Of a stretch of 64,000 nucleotides of DNA, positions 19,900 through 28,986 are shown one piece after another. The DNA comes from Paraoerskovia sediminicola (GTDB lineage Bacteria > Actinomycetota > Actinomycetes > Actinomycetales > Cellulomonadaceae), in contig NZ_AP027729.1 of assembly GCF_030296575.1 (NCBI RefSeq), forward strand, positions 1,612,001 to 1,676,000. Reading direction: 5' to 3'. Below the pieces are notes generated by a model. It was not told where the DNA came from and did no database searches. It saw only the letters and a list, made by a program, of their open reading frames with translations. The position numbers were made by a program, and so were the translations under genes. Every line of letters starts with the position of its first letter. The stretch's first letter is position 1.

Positions 19900-20270
19900 A
19901 ACCACTCGCCGGCCTCGCGGACGAAGCGGCTGATCTCGTGCACCGTCGCGCGGCCCTCGGCGTCGCGGTAGTGCGCCACGAACTCGACGTACCCCTCGTC
20001 GTCGAACGGCCCGCCCCGCTCGGCGGCGACGACGTCCAGGCGACGCCAGCGGACGTCGTCCGACAGGTCGATCTCCGGGGGACGGGTGTCGGGGTGCCAG
20101 GACCGCAGGAGGTGGGCCGCGCCGTCCGGCCCGCCGACGACGAACGCGCTGTACCGGGAGCGCATGAGCGCCTCGGCGGTCGGAGCCCGGCGTTCGCCGG
20201 CGTGCACCGGGCCGCAGCAGGCGCCGTAGGTCTCGCCGCTCAGGCAGGGGCAGCGGTCGGCAGAGTTCAT
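19872..20270 (-). CDS. YchJ-family protein with SEC-C metal-binding motif
   Basis: A 132-residue soluble protein. The N-terminus carries the SEC-C zinc site, CPCLSGETYGACCGPVHAG, followed by the YchJ core: APTAEALMRSRYSAFVVG, then HPDTRP and the C-terminal FVAHYRDAEGRATVHEISRFVREAGEWFYVDG (core FVREAGEWFYVDG). Length and order match the family. The function is not established. It follows the S1-domain gene on the same strand after 28 bases, so they may share a transcript. Confidence 0.88.
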   Translation of the reverse strand: MNSADRCPCLSGETYGACCGPVHAGERRAPTAEALMRSRYSAFVVGGPDGAAHLLRSWHPDTRPPEIDLSDDVRWRRLDVVAAERGGPFDDEGYVEFVAHYRDAEGRATVHEISRFVREAGEWFYVDGAPGA

Positions 20271-20298
20271 GGGTCCGACCCTAGGGCCCCTGCGGCGC

Positions 20299-22823
20299 TC
20301 AGGGACGAGTGTCGTCGTGCTGGACGACTCGCGACAGCTCGACGGTGTCGCCCTTGCGCCAGTAGTGCAGGCGGCGGGCCTGCGGGGTGCTGTGCTGCAG
20401 GGCGACCCGCCAGCACCGCGCGCCGTCGGCCCGCTGCACGAGAGGGCTCCCGGCGCCGTCGCCCGAGCGCAGGTGGTGCGCGTCCAGGTGGGCGAGCACC
20501 TCCTTGTCCCCGGTCAGGACGTCGACGACGACCGCGAGGACCTTCGCGCGGCTGATCCCCTCGAGCGCGTCGAGGCTCGCTGTGAACTCCGGCCCGACGA
20601 CGTACTCCGGGAGCGGGCGGGCGGACTTCTCGCTCGCCGGGACCCGCTGCGCCCACGTGACCAGCACGTCGTACCGCACCTGCTCGTCCGGGTCCGTGAA
20701 GAGCGGCAGGGGTCGCGTGGTGTCGGACGGCGGAGCGTCCGCCGAGCCGTCCGTGCGGCTCTTGTGGAGCTTCTTCTCGAGGTTCTGCCGTGTGATGTCG
20801 GCCTTGCGGTACTTGGTCTGCAGATGGCGGGCGCGGGCCGTCTGCGCCTCGAGCTCCGACTGGAGGGCCGCGGCGTCGGCGCGCAGTCCCGCGATCTCGC
20901 CGGCGTCCGCGCGGGCGCTGCGGCGCAGGCGCGTGAGCTCCCGGGCGAGCTCGGCCGTCTTGGCGCGCTCCGCCGCGAGCGTCATGGTCAACGTGGCGAC
21001 GGCGCTGCTGGGCTTCGGGTGGTCCGCGGGGTCCGCCGGGGCGGCGGTGCGGGTCCGCCCGGGTGCTGGGGGTGCGGTCGGCGCGGGATGCTCGAGGCCG
21101 GTGGTGTCATGGTCATCGGCCGGGGTCGGCGCTGCGGGGCCCGGCATTGCTGGGACCGGTATTGCTGCGGCCGGTGCCGGTGGGGCGAGTGCTGCGGGGG
21201 ACGGCGCGACAGGGCGTGGCCGTGCGGGGATCGGAGGCGCCGGCTGCACGTGCACGCGTGGCCGGAACGGGCCTGGCTTCGGCACGGCGGTCGGCGCTGA
21301 CCACGGGGGCGCCTGCTCGGTGGTCGCTGGTCCCGCGGTTGCTGATCCTGCGGCAGCTGACCCCGCGGCCGCTGCCGCTGCGGTGTCCGACCCTGCGGCG
21401 GCTGCTTCGGCGGCGCCTCTCCCGGCACGTCCGCCGGCTGCGCTCGCGGGCGGGGCCGCGGGGGCGCGCCGACGCGGGTCGAGCATGCGGGGCGTCGGGC
21501 GGGGCATCGGGTTGGGCTCGTCGGGCTGTCGCGTGGCCGTGGTCGTCGGGCCGAAGAGCGGGAGCACCGTGGCGAGCGGGGTGCTTGTTGCGCCGGAGTC
21601 GCTCTGCGCGTCTGCCGTGCGCGGCCCTGCGCCTGCGTGTGCGGCATCCATTGCTGCGGTTGCGGCGCGTTCGGCGACCGCTGCGACATCGGTGCCGGCT
21701 GGCCCGCTGGCGGGTGTGCCGGTCGGACCGCCGGCGGGTACGCCGGCTCTCGGGTCGGCCGGCGTGGTCGCCGCAGCGCCCGCCGACGCGATGCCGCTGC
21801 CGAGGGGCGGGAGCTCGAGCCACGGCGGCCCGCCGGGGAGCAGGCTCGGCGCGGGGAGGTGGGGCTCGCCGTCGTCCACGTCGTCGAGACGCAGGGACAG
21901 CTCGCTGCCGTAGTGGACCTGGACGCGGGCTACGACGACCTCGCCGACCGTGAACAGGTGGTCGAGCGTGTCGTGCGGGTTGCCGGTGACGAGGTGACGG
22001 GGGACGACGGTCGTGACCCCCGGGACCGGTCGCACGGTGACGGAGTCGGGATCGACCGCGGTCACCTCGACGAGGATCACGCTTCCGTGGTCGTACCCGC
22101 GCAGCAGCGGGTGCTGCGCGTTCGGCATGGCGTGCCGGTCCTGGCCGCTCTGCCCGCCGTGCCTGCTGTGGTCGCCCGCGGTGACCGACGTCCGGATGTC
22201 GAGCCGCGCCGAGGTGCTGTCGAGGATCCCGCTCACCCGCTGCCCCTCGCGGACGATGCGGTCGAGGGGGACGCCCGGGACCGCGAGCTCGGGGAGATCG
22301 ACGCGACGCCGCCGTCGTCGAGGCGGACGATCGCGCGCGAGGCGACGACCCCGCGGACCGTCCCGCTGGTCCGCAACGATTCGACCGCGGGCCCGCTACC
22401 GATGAGGCCCGCGTCGACGGCCGCGGCGAGGGCGTCCTGGACCACGAGCGCGGCGACCTTGCCGTCCGTGTCGGGGCGGTAGGCGAGGCGCACCCGGCAG
22501 CGGTCGAGGTCGTGCAGCCACGCGTGATCCAGCGGGTAGACGCGGGCAGCGCCGCCGTACACCTGGGTGGCGTCGGGCATCGCGGCGGAGAACGCCCAGG
22601 ACGCCTCGGACGACGGCACCACGACGACCTCTGCGAGGTCGCCCAGCTCGCGGGCGAGTCCTGTGGCGTCGATAAACGGCTCGTCGTGACCGGACGGGGT
22701 CGTCACGACGACGGTCGGGCGCTCGCGGCGGTCCGGGAGCAGGATCCTGTGCGCCAGCGCGGTGGCCTGCGCGGGCGTGGTGATCCGGGTGACTTCGCTG
22801 GTCAGCGCGGTGGCCGCAGACAT
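20299..22823 (-). CDS. large protein with tandem S1-like domains, coiled coil and RelE-like-looking tail (one frame break)
   Basis: Restoring one C in the run at 22291-22294 gives one 841-residue protein. I do not recognise its family. From the N-terminus it has an alpha/beta region of about 130 residues (PTVVVTTPSGHDEPFIDATG; TQVYGGAARVYPLDHAWL) and two S1/OB-like beta units, the first around GTVRGVVASRAIVRLDDGGV and the second around GSVILVEVTAVDPDSVTV. A Pro/Ala linker of about 300 residues follows, then a coiled coil of about 75 residues. The C-terminal domain ends RRLHYWRKGDTVELSRVVQHDD. S1 folds usually bind RNA, and the tail looks loosely like RelE-type toxins; both are inference. The protein has no signal peptide and no membrane segment. 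Confidence 0.65.
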
Positions 22824-23017
22824 CCGTGCCCTGCCGTCGCGGTGTTCACAGTCGTGTCGCTCCCGAGTCGTCGTCGTCTCGTGCCAGGCCCTGCGTGGAG
22901 GGACAACTATGTCACGATTTGATTACGACGGACACCTGACAGGGGATCGTCCGAGGGTCAGGCCACCCTGCGCGGCACGCGCACGTGCAGGCCCGGAGCG
23001 GCGGCGGGACGTGCACC

Positions 23018-23596
23018 TCAGGACCGGTGCGCGACCTCCGCCAGCACGAGGGCGAGCCGCTCCGCGAAACCGTCGGGGACGTCGTCCGGCAGCGCGGCCA
23101 CCGGGAACCACGCGACGTCCTCGCTCTCGTCGCTCGTCACCGGTGTCGCGCCGGCCGGCGCGGTGACGACGTAGCCGACGTCCCAGTGGACGCGGCAGCG
23201 GCCGAACGCCCTCGCGAGGCTGTGGCGGTTGACGTCGACGGGGGTGCGCGACCACGGCGTGAGCGACCCGATGCCGCTCTCCTCGTGGGCCTCGCGGAAC
23301 GCGCCGTCGGCGACCGAGGCGTCGTCCGCCTCGACGTGACCGCCGACCTGAACCCAGAACCGGCCCTTGCGGTGATAGCAGAGCAGCACCTGGGCGAGGT
23401 CGGGCGTCAGCACGAAGCAGCTGCCCGTGATGTGCTCGGGACCGCCGTCGCGGTCGAGCGCGTCGAGCGGGTGGGCGGCGAGCATGCCGATGTACTCGTC
23501 ACGCAGGGTGCGCTGCGCGACGTCGACGGGCTGCCACGCGCGCAGGTCGTGGGCGAGGGCGATGGCGCGGGTCGTCACGGGTAGATCTCTCGTCAC
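23018..23596 (-). CDS. Nudix hydrolase
   Basis: This 192-residue protein carries a full Nudix box, GHVEADDASVADGAFREAHEESG, which fits GX5EX7REUXEEXGU with both catalytic glutamate clusters intact (REAHEESG). It would hydrolyse a nucleoside diphosphate linked to another moiety; the substrate is not evident. The GTG at 23596 overlaps the stop of the upstream gene as GTGA, indicating translational coupling. A GTG at 23578 is a possible shorter start. Confidence 0.88.
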   Translation of the reverse strand: MTRDLPVTTRAIALAHDLRAWQPVDVAQRTLRDEYIGMLAAHPLDALDRDGGPEHITGSCFVLTPDLAQVLLCYHRKGRFWVQVGGHVEADDASVADGAFREAHEESGIGSLTPWSRTPVDVNRHSLARAFGRCRVHWDVGYVVTAPAGATPVTSDESEDVAWFPVAALPDDVPDGFAERLALVLAEVAHRS

Positions 23597-24513
23597 CGGT
23601 GGTTCTCTCGGGGATCGGGTCTGCGGGGCGTCAGGAACGTCAGGGCCGTCGTCCACGGCGCGGACCACTGCGAGATCGCCGCGACCATGAGCGCCGCCGC
23701 GCCCTCCGGGGCAGCGTCGTCCCAGGGCGCCTCGGCCACGCCGAGACGCAGGCGCCGGGTGCGCAGGTGCGCCCACGTCGGATCCTTGATCGGGGGAGCG
23801 GGGACGGCCTGGACCGCCAGGGTGGGGGCGCCGTCCGACAGCACGCGCGCGGCCGCGACGTAGGTGCGCGGGTCGACCGCGCCCCAGCCGCCGTAGGTGA
23901 GGACCACGCGCTCGCCGTCCGCGAGCCGGTCGCGCAGCACCGCGGTGAGGAAGGGCACCAGGGGTGCCCACGCGTCGTCCGTGGGCGGGTCGGTCAGCGG
24001 CGGACCGAGGTGGACGACGGCGTCCCCGGACTCGTCGAGGACGAGTCGCCAGTGCGCTGCAGAAGGCGTGGCGGGTGGGGCAGGTGCAGCGGGTGCTGTG
24101 CTGCTGGCCGGGGCAGCAGCGCGGGCCGCAGGGTCGGCTGTGATGCCGGCAGTAGTGCCGACGGTCGTGCCGGCAGGAGCCGGACGGTCGTGGGGCGGCC
24201 GCGCGACGCCTGCGATCTCGCGGACCGCGCCGTCGGGGAGCGTCGCCCGGGGGAGCCGACCACGGCCGAGGGCTGCGCCGAGAAGTTCGGGGCCGTCGTC
24301 CGAGGCGAAGGTGTGGACCGTGTACGAGCCGTCGGCGTGCCAGAGTGGGACGAGACCGGCCGAGGGGAGGCCGACGACCGCGCCCGGGAAGCCCGCGACG
24401 GTCGGGACGACCCGGGGGCCGAGAGGTGCGGCGACCGCCATCGCGTCAGGGTGCAGCGGGGCGCGCACGGGTACGGCCGAGCCCGAGGGCTCGGCTGCGG
24501 GGACTGCGGGCAC
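23593..24513 (-). CDS. unrecognised 306-residue soluble protein
   Basis: I do not recognise this protein. It begins with an Ala/Pro-rich segment and has an internal low-complexity Ala/Thr/Pro stretch (about residues 110-150). The C-terminal half reads as an alpha/beta fold: HWRLVLDESGDAVVHLGPP, then ERVVLTYGGWGAVDPRTYVAA and WAHLRTRRLRLGVAEAPWDDAAP. It has no signal peptide or membrane helix. It is translationally coupled to the Nudix gene, so the two products probably act together. Codon use is normal for the window and the frame is intact. Confidence 0.7.
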   Translation of the reverse strand: MPAVPAAEPSGSAVPVRAPLHPDAMAVAAPLGPRVVPTVAGFPGAVVGLPSAGLVPLWHADGSYTVHTFASDDGPELLGAALGRGRLPRATLPDGAVREIAGVARPPHDRPAPAGTTVGTTAGITADPAARAAAPASSTAPAAPAPPATPSAAHWRLVLDESGDAVVHLGPPLTDPPTDDAWAPLVPFLTAVLRDRLADGERVVLTYGGWGAVDPRTYVAAARVLSDGAPTLAVQAVPAPPIKDPTWAHLRTRRLRLGVAEAPWDDAAPEGAAALMVAAISQWSAPWTTALTFLTPRRPDPRENHR

Positions 24514-24559
24514 CCGGTGACCTTAACCGCCGTGCCTCCGCTGTGCCGAAGCGCGTGGG

Positions 24560-25369
24560 TCAGCCGCCCACGACATGGATCTCGACGCCGGCGGCGCGGA
24601 TCCGGTCCAGCTCGTCAGGGTCGGCCGAGGAATCGGTGATCAACATGTCGACCTCGGAGAGCTCGGCCATCTTGGCGAGGGTCAATCGGCCGACCTTGGA
24701 CCCGTCTGCCACGACCATGACGGTCTGGGCATTGGTGACCATGGCGTGATTGGTCCGTGCCTCGGTGTCGTCGTGCGTGGTGACGCCGCCCTGCGCGCTG
24801 ATCCCGTCGGTGCCGAGGATCGCGGTCCCCACATTGACCGCGTTGAAGGTGTTCTCGGCGAGGATCCCGACGGCCTCGAACGAGCTCGACCGGACGACGC
24901 CGCCCGTCATCATCACCTTGAGGTTCGGTCGTGAGGCGATCTCCATCACGGTGGTCAGCGAGTTCGTGACGATCGCTAGGTTCTCGCGGGTGGCGAGCAG
25001 TCGGGTCACCTCGGCAGTGGTCGTGCCCCCGCTGATCGCGACGCTGTACGGGCCGGTGGGAACGAGTTCGACGGCACGTCGGGCGATGAGGCGCTTGGCC
25101 TCACGAAAGCGGGAGTCGCGCAGGCGTACGGGAACCTCCTCGCGGGACTCGTGGGAGCGCGCCCCGCCGTGCGTCCGGGTGAGGAGCCCCTGGTCCTCCA
25201 TGTCCATGAGGTCGCGGCGGACCGTCGCCTCCGAGACGCCCAGCTCCTGTGTGAGGTCTCCGAGCGCGACGCTCTCTCGCTCGGTGACCAGCTCGAGTAT
25301 CGCGAGCAGTCGTTCGGTGCGTTTGCGCGAGGTGGCGCGGGGGATGTGGTCCTGCGGGGACTGGGGCAT
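24560..25369 (-). CDS. DeoR/GlpR (AgaR-type) sugar-responsive transcriptional regulator
   Basis: This 269-residue regulator has an N-terminal DeoR winged helix, ERLLAILELVTERESVALGDL followed by LGVSEATVRRDLMDMEDQGL (helix-turn-helix SEATVRRDL) and RTHGGA. The C-terminal DeoR sensor domain shows AISGGTTTAEV and the usual NSL and DGI motifs. DeoR sensors bind phosphorylated sugars. It sits back to back with the GH4 gene and most likely represses the sugar genes at 25477-35071; see the CGCTCAGT motifs in that region. Confidence 0.9.
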   Translation of the reverse strand: MPQSPQDHIPRATSRKRTERLLAILELVTERESVALGDLTQELGVSEATVRRDLMDMEDQGLLTRTHGGARSHESREEVPVRLRDSRFREAKRLIARRAVELVPTGPYSVAISGGTTTAEVTRLLATRENLAIVTNSLTTVMEIASRPNLKVMMTGGVVRSSSFEAVGILAENTFNAVNVGTAILGTDGISAQGGVTTHDDTEARTNHAMVTNAQTVMVVADGSKVGRLTLAKMAELSEVDMLITDSSADPDELDRIRAAGVEIHVVGG

Positions 25370-25476
25370 GTGGTTCTCCGAGATCGGCGAGGCAATCGAT
25401 CAGCAGTAGTGCGCGTTTGAGTGCAAAGTTAGCAGAATTCTTGCGCGTATCGCTCAGTAAACCGGAGGATGGGTGC
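25370..25476. promoter_or_regulatory. divergent promoter region of the deoR-type gene and GH4 gene
   Basis: The 107-base gap is notably AT-richer than its surroundings (TTTGAGTGCAAAGTTAGCAG followed by AATTCTTG). It contains CGCTCAGT at 25451-25458, a sequence that recurs in the divergent region at 28870-28890. A good ribosome site, GGAGG, lies 9-13 bases before the ATG at 25477. The operator assignment is a guess from shared sequence. Confidence 0.4.
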
Positions 25477-26793
25477 ATGGCAAAAATCACGTTCATCGGT
25501 GCAGGAAGCGTTGTCTTCACTCGTCAGCTCGTCGCGGACCTCCTGTCGTTCCCGGAGCTCTCCGAGATCGAGCTGGTGCTCCACGATGTCGACCCCGAGC
25601 GGCTCGACGTCGCTGTCGGCACGGCCGAGTGGCTCAACGCGTCGTTCGGTACGAATGCCACCATCGCCTCGACGCTCGACCGGCGTGAAGCCCTCGCCGG
25701 CGCCGACTTCGTCGTCAACATGATCCAGGTCGGTGGCATCGACGGCACCCTCAAGGACCTGCAGATCGCGGAGCTGCACGGGCTGCGCCAGACCATCGGT
25801 GACACGACCGGCGTCGGCGGCGTGTTCCGAGCGCTGCGGACGTTCCCGGTCCTCGAGGCGATCGCGCGTGACATGCAGGAGGTCTGCCCCGACGCCTGGT
25901 TCCTCAACTACACCAACCCGATGGCCATGAACGTCTGGTGGATGTCCGTGGTCGCGCCGAAGATCAAGACGGTGGGCCTGTGCCACAGCGTCTACTGGAC
26001 GGCGCACGATCTGGCCGAGCTCGTCGGTGTCCCGGTGGAAGAGACGACGTTCCGCGCCGCCGGGGTCAACCACCAGGCCTGGATGCTCGAGTGGTCGCAC
26101 CAGGGCGAGGACCTTTACCCGGTGCTCCGCGACAAGATCCGCTCGGACCCGGAGCTCGAGCGCCGCGTGCGCGTCGAGATGTTCCGCCGCTTCGGCTACT
26201 ACCCGACCGAGACCTCCGAGCACTCCTCGGAGTACCTCGCGTGGTTCCTGCGGTCCGACGACCAGATCGCGAAGTATCGACTGGAGCCGCTCGAGTACGT
26301 CGGGATCAGCCACGACAACGTCGCCGAGTTCGAGGAGGCCAAGAAGCGCCTCGCTGCCGGTGAGGCCCTCGACCTCGAGGAGGGCGCCGCTGAGTACGCC
26401 CCGCAGGTGATCCACTCGATCCTCACGGGGACCGTCCGCGAGATCCACGGCAACGTGGTGAACGACGGGCTCATCGACAACCTGCCCCAGGGCGCCTGCG
26501 TCGAGGTGCCGTGCACAGTGGACGCCGAAGGCCTGCGCCCTGTCCCGATGGGATCGCTGCCCACGCAGTGCGCCGCCCCGAACCGGACGTACCTGTCGGT
26601 CGCCGAGCTCACCATCGAGGCGGCTCGCACCGGCAACCCGCTCCTGGTCCGGCAGGCCGTCCTGGCCGACCCGAACGCGTCGTCGACCCTGACGCCCGCC
26701 GAGATCTGGGACCTCTGCAACGCGCTGATCGAGGCACACGGGGACCTGCTCCCCGAGGCTCTCCGCGTGCTCGTCCCGGCGGACGCCCTGTGA
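25477..26793 (+). CDS. GH4 family alpha-galactosidase/glycosidase
   Basis: This 438-residue NAD- and Mn-dependent glycosidase belongs to family GH4. KITFIGAGSVVFTRQLVADLL is the NAD-binding N-terminus (core GAGSVVFT). NYTNPMAM, the metal-binding cysteine in GLCHSVYWT and the histidine in AAGVNHQAW are typical of the MelA-like alpha-galactosidase/alpha-glucuronidase branch. GH4 enzymes act through oxidation at C3 inside the cytoplasm. There is no signal peptide, in agreement with hydrolysis after uptake by the nearby ABC importer. Its stop overlaps the GTG of the aldolase gene. Confidence 0.9.
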   Translation: MAKITFIGAGSVVFTRQLVADLLSFPELSEIELVLHDVDPERLDVAVGTAEWLNASFGTNATIASTLDRREALAGADFVVNMIQVGGIDGTLKDLQIAELHGLRQTIGDTTGVGGVFRALRTFPVLEAIARDMQEVCPDAWFLNYTNPMAMNVWWMSVVAPKIKTVGLCHSVYWTAHDLAELVGVPVEETTFRAAGVNHQAWMLEWSHQGEDLYPVLRDKIRSDPELERRVRVEMFRRFGYYPTETSEHSSEYLAWFLRSDDQIAKYRLEPLEYVGISHDNVAEFEEAKKRLAAGEALDLEEGAAEYAPQVIHSILTGTVREIHGNVVNDGLIDNLPQGACVEVPCTVDAEGLRPVPMGSLPTQCAAPNRTYLSVAELTIEAARTGNPLLVRQAVLADPNASSTLTPAEIWDLCNALIEAHGDLLPEALRVLVPADAL

Positions 26794-27636
26794 CGCTCGC
26801 GAAGACCGGCGACCTCGTCGACGAGGCGGTCCGCGGTCGGACGGCGGTGCTCGCGTTCAACGTCATCACCCTCGAGCACGCCGAGGGGATCGTGGCAGGA
26901 CTGGAGTCTGCCGGGATCGGGGAATCCTCCAGATCAGCGAGAACGCGGTGCACTTCCACGGTGGTGCCATGGCGCCGGTGCTCGCGGCGTGCCGTGAGAT
27001 CGCGGCGGCCGCCGCCGTGCCCGTCAGCGTGCATCTCGACCACTTCCAGGACCTCGACCTCACCCGCGAGGGCATCGAGCGCTCGACCGGCCTGGGGGTC
27101 AGCTCGGTGATGGTCGACGCCGCACACCTGGCCGACGAGGAGAACGTCGCCACGACCCGTGCTCTCACGGACGTCGCGCACGGCGCAGGGCTGTGGGTCG
27201 AGGCCGAGCTGGGCGAGGTGGGGGCAAGGGCGGTGCACACGTCGCGGGTGTACGGACCGACCCCGACGACGCTCGTGAGTTCGTCGCACGCACCGGGGTG
27301 GACGCACTGGCGGTCGCCGTCGGCAGCAGCCACGCGATGACCTCGCGCGAGGCCGCCCTCGACATCGACCTCGTCGAGAGGATTGCCGCACAGGTCGACG
27401 TCCCGCTCGTGCTGCACGGTTCGTCGGGCGTGCCGGCTGAGGTTCTGGGTGCCGCCATCCGGGCCGGGATCCGTAAGGTCAACGTCGGCACAGCGCTCAA
27501 CGTTGCCTACACGGGGGTCATCCGACAGCATCTCGCCGACGACGCACGGGTCACCGACCCACGCAAGTTCCTCGTGGGAGCTCGCGTCGGAATCGCGGAC
27601 GAGGTTGCGAGCATCTGCAGCGTCCTGGCCCACTGA
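26790..27636 (+). CDS. class II ketose-bisphosphate aldolase (two frame breaks)
   Basis: Likely cleaves tagatose-1,6- or fructose-1,6-bisphosphate, or a related sugar phosphate, to two triose units using zinc. Motifs are VLAFNVITLEHAEGI at the N-terminus, ISENAVHFHGG, the zinc histidine region SVHLDHFQDLD, EAELGEVGGKGG, ALAVAVGSSHAM, VLHGSSGVPAEVLGAAIRAGIRKVN (core HGSSGVP and GIRKVN) and FLVGARVGI. The frame passes 3 to 2 at the G run 26919-26922 and 2 to 1 at the G run 27230-27234. One G at each point gives a 282-residue protein of normal length. The start GTG overlaps the GH4 stop (GTGA). Confidence 0.88.
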
Positions 27637-27680
27637 ACTGCCCACTGAACTGCCCACTGAACTGCCCACTGAGCTGCCGA
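27629..27680. repeat. four copies of a 12-bp tandem repeat at the aldolase stop
   Basis: The unit CCCACTGAACTG is repeated four times, the last copy with one change. The first copy contains the stop codon of the aldolase gene. A weak hairpin, CAGCCG/CGGCTG, near 27700 may act as a terminator before the convergent gene. Confidence 0.75.
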
Positions 27681-27761
27681 CGGCACTGCCGCACAACCAG
27701 CCGACTGAACGGCTGCCGTCGGACACCTGACCCCCTCGAGTGCCTCGTCGTGTCGCGCCGG

Positions 27762-28826
27762 CTAGCCTTGTGCGTCGAGCCCGAGAACCCGGCGTGCGTT
27801 GCCTGCGTAGAGGCGGGCGAGGAGCTCGTCCGGGAGGGCGAGGCCAGAGATCGTCCAGCGGCCCTGAGGCGGTATCTCGTCCTCGGGGGCGTAGTCGAAC
27901 GCCTCGTCCGCGGTCTCGAGGAAGCGGAAGTGGGTCTCGAGCTGCTCGACGGACAGCGGGTAGGCGTCGGTGCCGAACAGCACCCGGTCGGGGTGGGCCT
28001 CCAGAAGCGCCGCCGTCCGGCGTGGTTGCCGGCCGAGCTCCGCGAGCCGACCGGCGATGTCCACGACGTAGTTCGGGGCAGCGTCGAGCAGGCGCTCCAC
28101 GCGGTCGAGATCCTCTGCGGCGCATCCGACGTGCGCCCCGACGTACTTCGTTCCAGGTGTTGCCAGGACCAGGTTCTCCAGGGCCTTCAGCAGCTCGTCG
28201 AAGCTCGGGTACCGCGTCCGGTCGGCGAACGACCAGCCCGGGTTGTCCACCAGCTCGTCGAGGCGTTCGTTCTCCGGGCCCAGCGGTTCGAAGAACGCGA
28301 TCGGGTCGGCGACGTGGATCAGTACCCGCAGGCCCAGGTCACCGGCGTGGGCAAGGATCCGGATCACGCGCGCGTCGTCGGGTCGGATCAGCGTGCCGTC
28401 GATGTCGCGGACCGTGAGCCCGAGAGACTTCCAGACCTTCACTCCGCGGGCGCCGGTGGCCGCGGACCTGTCCAGCGACGCCAGCAGGGCTGCTTCGCCG
28501 TCCGGGGTGGCGAGCAGTGACCAGTCGAGCTGGCAGAAGGTGACGAACCGGTCTGGGTGGGCGCGGTCGTAGCGATCGAGGTTCGCCTCCAGCTCGTCCC
28601 CCCACATGCCGTCCAGGTTCACGACGGTGGCGACGTTCGCCGCGTCCATCATCGCCAGGAGCGCGTCGACGTCGGGCGCAGCCCACGCACCGTCCGTGAG
28701 CCAACGCCCCAGGTGGTTGTGGACGTCGACCGACGGGAAGCGGCTTCGGGTGACCCGCGTCTCGTGCCGAACGAGCGTGCTCTTCGGGCGCCAGTCGGCG
28801 AGGCGCAGGTCGGCAGGACTTTGCAT
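27762..28826 (-). CDS. amidohydrolase-family (COG2159-type) metal-dependent hydrolase
   Basis: A 354-residue TIM-barrel protein of the amidohydrolase superfamily. The metal motif HNHLGRW follows SVDVHN. Later conserved points are VKVWKSLGL, LIHVADP, YVGAHVGCAAEDL and FGTDAYPLS, the last giving the barrel-end Asp. This pattern fits the decarboxylase/lactonase group often annotated amidohydrolase family 2. The ATG at 28826 has GAGGAG seven bases upstream, so I prefer it to the GTG at 28877. It is read against the surrounding sugar operon and shares a divergent promoter region with the SIS gene. Its role in the pathway is not clear; lactone or amide hydrolysis of the imported sugar is possible. 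Confidence 0.8.
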   Translation of the reverse strand: MQSPADLRLADWRPKSTLVRHETRVTRSRFPSVDVHNHLGRWLTDGAWAAPDVDALLAMMDAANVATVVNLDGMWGDELEANLDRYDRAHPDRFVTFCQLDWSLLATPDGEAALLASLDRSAATGARGVKVWKSLGLTVRDIDGTLIRPDDARVIRILAHAGDLGLRVLIHVADPIAFFEPLGPENERLDELVDNPGWSFADRTRYPSFDELLKALENLVLATPGTKYVGAHVGCAAEDLDRVERLLDAAPNYVVDIAGRLAELGRQPRRTAALLEAHPDRVLFGTDAYPLSVEQLETHFRFLETADEAFDYAPEDEIPPQGRWTISGLALPDELLARLYAGNARRVLGLDAQG

Positions 28827-28986
28827 TCTGGGGCTCCTCAGAGCTGTAGGTGTGGCGAGGGACACGTTTTCGCTCACTAGAACTGAGCGAAGTCTTCAAA
28901 AAAGTGACTGGCAAGCAGTTAGCGATCAGTATTGCTCATACGCCGCACCCGATGCCACGTCGGGCGCCAACAACGAAGGGTGCACC
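28827..28986. promoter_or_regulatory. divergent promoter region of amidohydrolase and SIS/ABC operon
   Basis: This gap is low in GC and contains the inverted repeat CGCTCA ... TGAGCG (28871-28889), whose minus-strand reading begins CGCTCAGT as in the GH4 promoter. It also holds an AGTTAGC block near 28917 that resembles one in the GH4 promoter. This is a plausible operator for the DeoR-type regulator, unproven. Confidence 0.45.
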
